Positions 1 through 6,109 of a stretch of 14,686 nucleotides of DNA are shown here, piece by piece. The stretch is taken from assembly GCA_017548245.1 (NCBI GenBank), contig JAFYMU010000114.1, forward strand, positions 1 to 14,686, written 5' to 3'. The stretch's first letter is position 1, and every line of letters begins with the position of its first letter. Position numbers and translations under genes: made by a program. Below the pieces are notes generated by a model. It searched no databases. It was not told the DNA's origin and saw nothing but the letters and a program-made list of their open reading frames with translations. The stretch comes from Kiritimatiellia bacterium (lineage in GTDB: Bacteria > Verrucomicrobiota > Kiritimatiellia > RFP12 > DVOR01).

Positions 1-231
1 ATCCCTGCGGTGATTGGCCTCTTGGCGAACTACTTCGTCTGCTACGGCTTGGACTTGATTCCTGCTGGCAGCGCACTCTCGATTATCAAGCCGCACCCGT
101 TCGTCTACGGCGGTATCGGTTTGGTGGTCTGCGTGCTCATCGCTTGGGTCTTGTCGATCTTCTTCCCGAATGCACGTGAAACCACGGGCTTGACGCACTT
201 CTCGCGTCCGAAATCCGAAGAGGAAGCCTAA
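1..231 (+). CDS. C-terminal end of a polytopic membrane transporter, possibly sodium:solute symporter family (5' truncated)
   Basis: The reading frame is open from the first base of the window to a TAA at 229-231 and gives 76 residues, so the start lies upstream. The visible part has a hydrophobic N-terminal portion and a clear membrane helix (GIGLVVCVLIAWVLSIFF, roughly residues 36-53). A short polar, charged cytoplasmic-type tail ending in SEEEA follows. This matches the last helix and tail of a multi-spanning carrier. The general style resembles sodium:solute symporters (SSS), but no family signature is contained in the fragment, so the family and substrate are guesses. The next gene starts one base after the stop, so the two are almost certainly co-transcribed. 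Confidence 0.5.
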   Translation: MPAVIGLLANYFVCYGLDLIPAGSALSIIKPHPFVYGGIGLVVCVLIAWVLSIFFPNARETTGLTHFSRPKSEEEA

Positions 232-232
232 T

Positions 233-1087
233 ATGCGTATCGTTGCCATATTGGCACTTTTGGTCTGTGCGGTCTTCCCAACACAATGGGTTGCCGCACA
301 GCAACGTCTTCGCCCCGTTTCGGTGGGGATGGCCTTTGACACCTTGAGCTATGTGCAGGGTGAAGAGATCCCCATCCGCTTGTGGGTGCGTAACAACACC
401 TCGGGCACATTGACGTTGGGCAAGGGGAGTTTGCCCTCGGGCGAACTCGAAGTCTCGCGCGTGGGCGATTCGCTTAAGCGTCCGCTCACCTTGGATCGTG
501 GCGGGTGTTTGCCGCGCCCCTTGCAGTTGAAGCCCGGTGAAGAACGCACCTTCCGCGTGGATTTGTCGAAGGCTGCGGATATCTCTTCTGAAGGGAAGTA
601 CTTTGTGACCTTCGGTGTCATTTGGCGTGATATGCGTTATGAAACCGAAATCAAGGTCGTTGAAATTGTGCCGGGGAGCTTGGTTTCGGAAGGAACGCAA
701 CTCTTCGCCAATCAACCGCATTTGCAGCGTCACTTCAAACTCGTCCGTTGGCCGCGTGACCATGTGGATCGTCTCTTCTTGCGTGTAGAAGATTCGCCCA
801 CGGGAACGGTTTTTCCCACGGTGATGTTGGGCGCGTATTTGCCATTGTCCAAGCCGCGTATGAACATTGCGCCATCGGGTGAAATCACGGTGTTGCATCG
901 TGCCACAGCGGAATACTACGTGCGTAACGTCTTTTGGTCGTTGGAAGAGGAGTTCATTCGTCGTTCGACGCAGAACTTACTTGATCCAGCCACCGCAGAC
1001 TCCGCGCGCCTGAATGGTATGAAGGCCGACTTGGAAGAAGTGATTAACAAAAACGACAAGCTGAAAGAAGCAATCCGCCTGCGTTAA
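233..1087 (+). CDS. Secreted protein of unknown function with a beta-sandwich-like region
   Basis: This is a 284-residue protein. The ATG starts one base after the preceding stop codon, implying translational coupling. Residues 1-22 form a classic signal peptide (hydrophobic core AILALLVCAVF, likely cleavage after VAA), so the product is exported. Residues about 28-145 alternate short hydrophobic strands with turns, for example GEEIPIRLWVRNNT, LKPGEERTFRVDL and EGKYFVTFGVIW. That pattern resembles Ig-like or BsuPI-type extracellular beta-sandwich domains. The C-terminal 50 residues are charged and probably helical. I see no catalytic motif and do not recognise the gene. Its position between a transporter and a carbohydrate esterase would fit an accessory role in nutrient handling, but that is inference only. 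Confidence 0.75.
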   Translation: MRIVAILALLVCAVFPTQWVAAQQRLRPVSVGMAFDTLSYVQGEEIPIRLWVRNNTSGTLTLGKGSLPSGELEVSRVGDSLKRPLTLDRGGCLPRPLQLKPGEERTFRVDLSKAADISSEGKYFVTFGVIWRDMRYETEIKVVEIVPGSLVSEGTQLFANQPHLQRHFKLVRWPRDHVDRLFLRVEDSPTGTVFPTVMLGAYLPLSKPRMNIAPSGEITVLHRATAEYYVRNVFWSLEEEFIRRSTQNLLDPATADSARLNGMKADLEEVINKNDKLKEAIRLR

Positions 1088-1102
1088 TGCGGCGGATTTT
1101 TT
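1072..1102 (+). terminator. Intrinsic terminator overlapping the stop codon of the secreted-protein gene
   Basis: AATCCGCC (1072-1079) pairs with GGCGGATT (1091-1098). The stem can be extended by GC/GC around one bulged T, and it runs into a T tract at 1097-1102. The hairpin contains the last codons and the TAA of the upstream gene. It lies only 15 bases before the next ATG, so it would reduce read-through into the esterase gene. Confidence 0.65.
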
Positions 1103-1116
1103 AAGGAAGTGCAACA

Positions 1117-2649
1117 ATGAAATGTGTAGCTTTGGTGTCGGGAATGCTGTTCGCCGCCGCACTCTTGGCCGAACCGATCAAGGTGGCCTGTATTGGCGAC
1201 TCGATTACCTATGGTACGGGCATCGCGAATCGTGAGACCGATTCGTACCCCGCGCAGTTGCAACAACGCTTGGGTGCGGATTACGAAGTGCGCAACTTCG
1301 GTAATCCAGGGCGTGGCATCTATTTGCACTCTTGGCGTGGGCGCGAACGTCGCGGGTACCGTTACATGGCCGAACATCAGGCCGCGTTGGAATGGCAGCC
1401 CGATATCGTAATTTGCAACTTGGGTATCAATGACAATGGTGAATTCATCAAGAAGGAACGCATTCGTCCCGGTACCTTTGCCGAAGATTACAAGCGTCTG
1501 TTGGCGGACTATCAGGCTCTGCCGACGAAGCCGAAGTTGTACATCTGGGGTAAGTTGGCACCATTGGCGCCTGGGCAGAAGTTTTACCGTTCGCCCGAAC
1601 CCTTCTTGATGCAGGCTGAATTGGCCAAGGTTGCCGAGGCAACGGGTGCACAGTTGATTGACATGCAGGAACCATTGCGTCCGTTGTTGATGACCGCCTT
1701 TCCGGATAAGATTCACCCCACGGCTGAGGGCGCAAAGGTTATTGCCGCAACGGTGCATGAGGCATTGACGACGAAGCCCGAACCGCCTGTGGCGTTGCCC
1801 GAGGATATTGCAGAAACCGCAGAGGTGTGGTTGTGCGCTGGGCAGTCCAACATGTTCTGGAAGCTCGGATGGTGTTCGCAAGCCGACCAAGAAGCCGCCG
1901 CCACCGCAGACTGCGATATTCGTTTGTGGGACTTTATGTCGGGTAAGTGGCATCAGATTACGCCGCAGAACGCCAAGGATTGGAGTGCGATGGGCGTCTC
2001 CTTCGCGATTCGTCGTGCAAAGGCCACGGGCAAGCCGATTGCCTTGTTGTATGTCGCTGCGGGTGGTGCTTCCACGGAATCCTTCTTGAGCGAAGAGGTG
2101 ATGGCGGCCTTGGATCGCGACGGTAAGACCAAGTATCCGAATCTCTTGAAGATTGTGACGAATCGTAAACAGATTCACGAGAACGAAGATTACCCCTGCA
2201 AGTGGTGCGCACGCGAATATCCCAAGCGCAAGAACAATAAGACGGAGGCCTATTGGTGGGCACTCAATAAGTTGTACCGCGAGGGCATTGCCAAGATTCG
2301 CCATCTGCCGTTGACCGGTATCTTGTGGTATCAGGGTGAATCCAATGCCACCGTGAATGTGGCCCCTGATAAACCCTTGGCCGACGACTACATGTTGGAA
2401 ACTTTGCTTGCTGTTATTGAAACCTTGCGTCCCAATAAGGACGTGCCCTTCTTGATGGTGGGCTTGCCCGTTATGAATCGTCCGTGGGAACCCTACCGCA
2501 CGGCCCAACAGAAGGCTTGCCGTTTGACGGGCGCCATCTACTTGGATACCTTTGGCGCAGGGTTGGGTGAAATGCACAACGTTCATCCCAAGAACAAGAT
2601 TCCCTTTGTGGAAATGGCCGCCGAAGCCGCCGCCAAAGCCGTGAAGTAA
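1117..2649 (+). CDS. Secreted two-domain SGNH hydrolase / sialate O-acetylesterase
   Basis: This 510-residue protein has a signal peptide at residues 1-18 (cleavage ALLA|EP). It carries two complete esterase domains. The N-terminal SGNH/GDSL domain (about 22-215) has the block I nucleophile in GDSITYG (Ser29), a Gly block, the GIND block III and the block V pair DKIH (Asp197, His200). The second domain (about 234-510) is of the sialate O-acetylesterase (SASA) type. It has CAGQSNM (Ser244), WYQGESN (404-410) and a terminal VHPK (His490). Such enzymes remove O-acetyl groups from sialic acids or other acetylated glycans outside the cytoplasm. Dual SGNH/SASA architectures are known from host-glycan foragers such as the NanS-type enzymes of Bacteroidetes. 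An AAGGA ribosome site lies 9 bases before the ATG. Exact substrate is uncertain: xylan or pectin acetyl esters are alternatives. Confidence 0.88.
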   Translation: MKCVALVSGMLFAAALLAEPIKVACIGDSITYGTGIANRETDSYPAQLQQRLGADYEVRNFGNPGRGIYLHSWRGRERRGYRYMAEHQAALEWQPDIVICNLGINDNGEFIKKERIRPGTFAEDYKRLLADYQALPTKPKLYIWGKLAPLAPGQKFYRSPEPFLMQAELAKVAEATGAQLIDMQEPLRPLLMTAFPDKIHPTAEGAKVIAATVHEALTTKPEPPVALPEDIAETAEVWLCAGQSNMFWKLGWCSQADQEAAATADCDIRLWDFMSGKWHQITPQNAKDWSAMGVSFAIRRAKATGKPIALLYVAAGGASTESFLSEEVMAALDRDGKTKYPNLLKIVTNRKQIHENEDYPCKWCAREYPKRKNNKTEAYWWALNKLYREGIAKIRHLPLTGILWYQGESNATVNVAPDKPLADDYMLETLLAVIETLRPNKDVPFLMVGLPVMNRPWEPYRTAQQKACRLTGAIYLDTFGAGLGEMHNVHPKNKIPFVEMAAEAAAKAVK

Positions 2650-2668
2650 TGCTTCACCAGTGAAACAC

Positions 2669-2702
2669 AAAAACATCCGATGGCCCCATCGGATGTTTTT
2701 TT
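2669..2702 (+). terminator. Strong intrinsic terminator after the esterase gene
   Basis: A perfect inverted repeat (AAACATCCGATGG at 2671-2683 with CCATCGGATGTTT at 2686-2698) is followed by T residues to 2702, starting 20 bases after the stop codon. A-rich sequence on the left side means it could also work on the minus strand. It closes the plus-strand unit. Confidence 0.9.
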
Positions 2703-2886
2703 ATGGCTCTTTGTGCATGAGTGTGGGTCGAATTGAGCGTCACAATATTCTCTAATCCCTTATTGTTAGGCATTTACAGACAATTCCTTAGGTATGGAAT
2801 TTTATTGAAAAATTTGGGTAATTAGGCTCATATTGGACGATAAGGAGGCTTGCCTTGGAGGCCAGTTGAACTTGAGTGGGCCGGGT

Positions 2887-2921
2887 GTGTCGCTTGGTTT
2901 GCATCTCAAAGCAAGCGACAC
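2887..2921. repeat. Long imperfect hairpin
   Basis: GTGTCGCTTG (2887-2896) pairs with CAAGCGACAC (2912-2921). Inside it, TTTG (2898-2901) pairs with CAAA (2907-2910) across a single G-G mismatch, leaving a 5-base loop. It has 14 paired positions in total and no strong T tract follows. Confidence 0.7.
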
Positions 2922-2928
2922 GTATTTT

Positions 2929-2945
2929 AACAATGGACCATTGTT
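2929..2945. repeat. 17-bp perfect palindrome, operator-like
   Basis: AACAATGG (2929-2936), one central base, then CCATTGTT (2938-2945). It sits 7 bases after the preceding hairpin. Its size and symmetry would suit a dimeric DNA-binding protein, but no gene starts nearby, so its role is unknown. Confidence 0.55.
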
Positions 2946-3047
2946 TGGATGAATGTCAGCCTGGTTCACGTTTAATGAGAGCGAGGTTGGAGGTTGATTA
3001 GGCTTGAGGGTAGGGATGATGGGGGCGGTGTTTTCCTGTGAACGCCA

Positions 3048-3062
3048 CGCGTGTTACACGCG
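3048..3062. repeat. 15-bp palindrome just outside the 336-bp inverted-repeat block
   Basis: CGCGTGT (3048-3054), one central T, then ACACGCG (3056-3062). It abuts the left arm of the larger inverted repeat, which begins at 3064. Confidence 0.6.
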
Positions 3063-3063
3063 A

Positions 3064-3399
3064 TGAACGGGCGGGCGGCTTCGCCTCCCTTTTGAGATGT
3101 GCGCATATCCTCCTCCGCAATGAATCGTGAACGCCCGCAGTAGGACGCTTGTCCGTAGCGTTCATGGCGCACTTCTTTTGTCTCATGTGTCCCTCTTGTT
3201 CGTTACGCCCATTGGCGGCAAAGCCACCTTTAGCCCTGACGGGGCGAGGCTCGCGCTTTAACCGCAAACAATCAGCCGTGAACAGTTAACCGCTAACCTT
3301 CAGCAAATTCTGGAACTCCTGTAAATTGTAGAAACGCATTGCAAAGCGGATAAGGATGTTCATGTTGAGAAGAGTTACAAACATACGCCCGCCCGTTCA
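3064..3399. repeat. 336-bp block bounded by 14-bp perfect inverted repeats (MITE-like or dispersed repeat candidate)
   Basis: The left end TGAACGGGCGGGCG (3064-3077) is the exact reverse complement of the right end CGCCCGCCCGTTCA (3386-3399). The block holds no convincing gene but has several internal hairpins. Short non-coding blocks with perfect terminal inverted repeats can be miniature transposable elements. I do not see an obvious target-site duplication in the flanks (…CGCGA on the left, CAACT… on the right), so this is only a candidate. Confidence 0.35.
3099..3172. repeat. Nested hairpin inside the inverted-repeat block
   Basis: Three stems are nested. GTGCGC (3099-3104) pairs with GCGCAC (3167-3172). 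TGAACGC (3128-3134) pairs with GCGTTCA (3158-3164). GGAC (3143-3146) pairs with GTCC (3151-3154) around a GCTT loop. The lower part is asymmetric, with 23 unpaired bases on one side and 2 on the other. It may be part of an RNA or of a dispersed repeat. Confidence 0.5.
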
Positions 3400-3460
3400 C
3401 AACTCAACGTCCTCTTGTTAAACGGTTCTTTACGACCCACACTTATGCACGAAGCCCCAT

Positions 3461-3491
3461 AAAAAGAAACGCCCTCGGGGGGAGGGCGTTT
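3461..3491 (-). terminator. Intrinsic terminator of the rtc unit
   Basis: Read on the minus strand, AAACGCCCTC and GAGGGCGTTT (plus coordinates 3482-3491 and 3467-3476) form a perfect 10-bp stem with a 5-base loop, followed by CTTTTT. It starts 5 bases after the rtcB stop codon. Confidence 0.92.
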
Positions 3492-3496
3492 GGGAA

Positions 3497-4738
3497 TTAA
3501 CCTTTGAGGCTAGCGAGGGGAACGAGGCGGACGAGGGGTTCGATGAGGTCGCGTTCGGAGGTGATGACGTCTTCGATGTCCTTGTAGGCTTGTGGGGCTT
3601 CGGAGAGGTCAAGGTGGTTCTTGGCTTTCCCGTAGCCTTTGTAACGTTGCCACCGTTCGCAGACGATGCCTTCCATTGCGCGGTCGCATTCGTCTACCGT
3701 GAGGTTGAGGGAGGCGGCGATTCGGCTCATTTTACGGCCTGCACCGTGGGAGCAGGACATAAAGGAGTGGATGTTACCTAATCCGCGAACGATGTAGGAA
3801 GCGGTTCCCATTGATCCCGGGATAATTCCAATCTCGTCCAACTTGGCAGAGGTCGCACCTTTACGGTGGACGCAGACCTTGCGCCCGAAGTGTTCTTCAA
3901 AGGCGGCGTAGTTGTGGTGGATGTCGATGGTGCGCAGGAAGTTGACCTCGGGAATGAATTCGGCGAGGGTGGCTTTCATCGTTTCCATCATTCGGCGACG
4001 GTTTTCCTTGGCATAGCGCAGGGCGAAGAGCATATCGGTGAAGTAACGGTGTCCATCTGCTTCTTCAATCGGCAGGAAGGCTAAGTCGGGATCGGCCAGC
4101 GGAACGTGGAAGCGCGTGCAGAGGCGTTTGGCAATGCGGTGGTAGTGTTCCTCAATCCGCTTTCCGAGGTTTCGCGATCCGGAGTGGATCATCAACCAAA
4201 TCTTGGAGCCGCCTTCGGGTTCGCCCTCGCCATTGAGTGCCGTGCTCTTTTGGAGTTCGATGAAGTGGTTCCCGCCACCGAGGGTTCCGAGATTCTTACG
4301 GTCTAACTTTGAGGGCCAGAGGTCGGAACGCATGGCGTTGTTGGCGGTGTATTCTTCAAAGCCTTCCCAGGCTTGCGTTTCACGATGGGAAACACCATCA
4401 CCAACGGGGATGCGCTCCTTGAGTTTTTCTTGGAAGGCGCGACGTAACGACATCTCTGCGAAGCGTTCGGCAGGAATATCGGTTTCCACTGCAATCATTC
4501 CGCAGCCGATATCTACGCCGACGGCAGCAGGGATGACGGCGTCTTCTGCGGCAATCACGCCACCAATTGGCATCCCATAACCTTGGTGAGCATCTGGCAT
4601 CAAGGCAACGTGACCAAAGAGGGCGGGATGCTTTGCGAGGTTCTGGGCTTGTTTGATGGCGCCTTCTTCGCAATCGGCGCACCAACTCTTAATGGGGATA
4701 CGGAATCCTTCTTCAAATTGTTGCCATTTCATGTTCAA
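3497..4738 (-). CDS. rtcB: RNA-splicing ligase RtcB (3'-phosphate/5'-OH RNA ligase)
   Basis: This 413-residue protein is close to the 408 of E. coli RtcB. The family uses GTP and Mn2+ to join RNA 3'-phosphate or 2',3'-cyclic phosphate ends to 5'-OH ends. The metal- and GMP-binding residues are all present: Cys79 in GVDIGCGM, His158 in GGGNHFIE, His185 in HSGSRNLG, the HHNYA segment, and the nucleophilic histidine His331 in CSHGAGRKMSR. The start overlaps the end of rtcA by 26 bases. A GAAAGG ribosome site lies 8 bases before the first ATG; a second ATG two codons later is an alternative start. It is the last gene of the unit and is followed at once by a terminator. No archease gene, the usual RtcB helper in archaea, is seen. 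Confidence 0.97.
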   Translation of the reverse strand: MNMKWQQFEEGFRIPIKSWCADCEEGAIKQAQNLAKHPALFGHVALMPDAHQGYGMPIGGVIAAEDAVIPAAVGVDIGCGMIAVETDIPAERFAEMSLRRAFQEKLKERIPVGDGVSHRETQAWEGFEEYTANNAMRSDLWPSKLDRKNLGTLGGGNHFIELQKSTALNGEGEPEGGSKIWLMIHSGSRNLGKRIEEHYHRIAKRLCTRFHVPLADPDLAFLPIEEADGHRYFTDMLFALRYAKENRRRMMETMKATLAEFIPEVNFLRTIDIHHNYAAFEEHFGRKVCVHRKGATSAKLDEIGIIPGSMGTASYIVRGLGNIHSFMSCSHGAGRKMSRIAASLNLTVDECDRAMEGIVCERWQRYKGYGKAKNHLDLSEAPQAYKDIEDVITSERDLIEPLVRLVPLASLKG

Positions 4739-5798
4739 AGCCTTTCTTACCGATGAGGATGTGGGAGGTTTGGGGGCAGGTGGGGTGGGGATATTCTACC
4801 ATGGTTGCCTCTTCGCAGAATTGTTGGAGGATGGACCAGTTGGTGTCAAAGTGGAGCGAATGCGCTTTGGGGATTGTCAGGTGGGCCCAAAGGGGTGACT
4901 CCAACCGTTTTGCCGCGAGGAGTATCGGCAGGAGCAGTTGGTCGCTCAAGTGGGTGTCAACGGCGTACCGCGCCTTAAGGTAGGGCTTTGCCTGTTGCGT
5001 GACGCTGTTCGCAACGGCTTTGCGCGATTTACCATAGGTGCCAATCTCGGAGAAGACCTCGGTGATGTGGTCGTAGGCAATCATAAGAAAGCAGTAGTTG
5101 CCTGGGCAAGAGGCTTCAACGTGGTCCACTTGGCCGATGGCATTGTGGTGGAGTGCGGAGGCAATGATGGCGACTTCCGAGGAGGCGATGTTGATGGGAA
5201 GATGGGCGACCTTGGCGATAATCCACGCGTCTTGCGTTGCTCCACGTTCAACGAGATGAAGCGGCGTTGCCGTTGTCCACGGTTGAATCTTCAGGATCAC
5301 CTCGCCTCCACCTGCGGGATAAAAACCGTACCGTTTGAGATTGGCTTCAACAGAAATGCCCATTGCACGCAATTGAGGCAGATAGGTGCGTGTGAAGAAA
5401 TCCCAGGAGGGCGACATCGGCACATGCGTTCCACCCACAATCGTAACCTCAGAGGGCGCATCTGCGCACAAGAGGATAGGCAGAACGGTTTGAGCTACAA
5501 GGGTCACGCTACCTGCGGAACCAATTTCAAAACGGTAGGCGCCTGCTTGGATTGGGCCTGGCGCGAAGGTGATTTCGGTGGCGTGAACCTCATCGCCCGT
5601 TACGCTTGCGCCACAAATGGTAGCAGCGGCTCGTACGCAGGTGAGGTGTTGACGCTTTAAGCCAGGCGACTGACGATTGGCGCGAATGTTGATCACGTGA
5701 ATGGCGCGACCTGTGATTGCACTCATGGAGATTGACGTGCGTAACATCTGGCCGCCGCCTTCGCCTTGGGATCCATCAATGATAATAGGGGTGTTCAT
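4713..5798 (-). CDS. rtcA: RNA 3'-terminal phosphate cyclase RtcA
   Basis: This 361-residue protein is slightly longer than E. coli RtcA (about 340). The family converts an RNA 3'-phosphate to a 2',3'-cyclic phosphate through a protein-AMP intermediate. The diagnostic N-terminus is present (IDGSQGEGGGQMLRTS, residues about 7-22), followed by the R/Q-rich RANRQSPGLKRQH segment and the DQLLLP motif. By alignment from memory with E. coli, His316 in the HSLHFDTN segment occupies the place of the adenylated histidine, His309. No clear ribosome site precedes the ATG at 5798, and an intrinsic-terminator hairpin sits only 25 bases upstream. Expression therefore probably depends on read-through of that hairpin. 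Gene order is rtcA then rtcB, the reverse of E. coli rtcBA, with overlapping reading frames. Confidence 0.95.
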   Translation of the reverse strand: MNTPIIIDGSQGEGGGQMLRTSISMSAITGRAIHVINIRANRQSPGLKRQHLTCVRAAATICGASVTGDEVHATEITFAPGPIQAGAYRFEIGSAGSVTLVAQTVLPILLCADAPSEVTIVGGTHVPMSPSWDFFTRTYLPQLRAMGISVEANLKRYGFYPAGGGEVILKIQPWTTATPLHLVERGATQDAWIIAKVAHLPINIASSEVAIIASALHHNAIGQVDHVEASCPGNYCFLMIAYDHITEVFSEIGTYGKSRKAVANSVTQQAKPYLKARYAVDTHLSDQLLLPILLAAKRLESPLWAHLTIPKAHSLHFDTNWSILQQFCEEATMVEYPHPTCPQTSHILIGKKGFEHEMATI

Positions 5799-5822
5799 CG
5801 GTGTTTGTTGTGATTAAAGGGT

Positions 5823-5874
5823 TAAAAATAAAACCCCTAGAGAAGTGAAGCGTTTAACCCCGCTTCTCTAGGGG
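5823..5874 (-). terminator. Intrinsic terminator/attenuator just upstream of rtcA
   Basis: On the minus strand, CCCCTAGAGAAG pairs perfectly with CTTCTCTAGGGG (plus coordinates 5863-5874 and 5834-5845). TTTTATTTTT follows at once. The 17-base loop allows a second fold: GAAGCG/CGCTTC stacked on CCCCTAGA/TCTAGGGG with a 3-base bulge and loop GGGTTAAA. The U-tract exists only in the minus direction, so it acts on transcripts heading for rtcA. It could end a small RNA, attenuate rtcAB, or do both. Confidence 0.85.
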
Positions 5875-6093
5875 GAAGGCTGACTCGTCTCAGGTTAAAC
5901 AACGTCTTACGGATTATTTTTTTCGGATTACGTTTTATCGCGTATACACGTTGCGGTTTAACTTCGGTATCGGTATCGGTTAGGCAGAGCCGAGCCGAGT
6001 AGGAAGGTGACGCAAAGGAGGTCGTTATAGGGTGACGCTCGCTTAGACGTCGCATTCCTACGGGGCGGGGCTGGGTCCTGAGAGCGACCAGTC
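5824..6093 (-). ncRNA. Candidate structured RNA with four-way junction inside the RNA-repair operon
   Basis: No gene fits between the coiled-coil gene and rtcA, yet the minus strand folds by hand into four helices. H1, the closing helix, is 6077-6093 with 5882-5894: GACT, CG and TCTCAGG pair with CCTGAGA, CG and AGTC, with small bulges. H2 is 6055-6061 with 5999-6005 (GTAGGAA/TTCCTAC), extended by GACG/CGTC. H3 is 5990-5998 with 5970-5979 (two TCGG/CCGA blocks). H4 is 5948-5961 with 5895-5905 (TTAAA and CAACGT with ACGTTG and TTTAA, one 3-base bulge). H2 and H3 abut directly, as do H4 and H1, which gives a cloverleaf-like junction. The terminator hairpin ends the segment. I infer an RNA of about 210-270 nt. 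It is analogous in position to Y-like RNAs of other rtc operons, but I see no sequence match to them. Confidence 0.5.
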
Positions 6094-6109
6094 TTTTTGA
6101 AATTAGAGG

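Larger units (their letters stand above)
2703..3460. other. Gene-free, repeat-rich intergenic region
   Basis: This stretch of about 760 bases lies between two convergent terminators, those of the esterase gene and rtcB. I find no ORF with a ribosome site, family resemblance or believable protein composition. The first part (2703-2870) is AT-richer and holds nothing I can name. From 2887 onward it is dense in inverted repeats, listed separately. No tRNA or rRNA signature is visible. Confidence 0.7.

Noticed and set aside
1084..2676. Open frame of 530 codons on the minus strand
   Set aside because: It is antisense to the two-domain esterase, shows no family features and runs through the esterase terminator.
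2998..3267. 89-codon minus-strand frame in the intergenic region, with a smaller overlapping one
   Set aside because: The composition is Arg/Lys/Pro-rich without pattern, it runs across inverted repeats, and the block is better explained as repeat or structured sequence.
4938..5660. Open frame of 240 codons on the plus strand
   Set aside because: It is antisense to rtcA, which is unmistakable, and has no ribosome site or protein-like composition.
5965..5980. Tandem CGGTAT repeat and neighbouring CCGAG repeat, considered as a microsatellite or CRISPR remnant
   Set aside because: Units are 5-6 bases with no spacers. The two sets are mutually complementary and are better explained as the two sides of helix H3.
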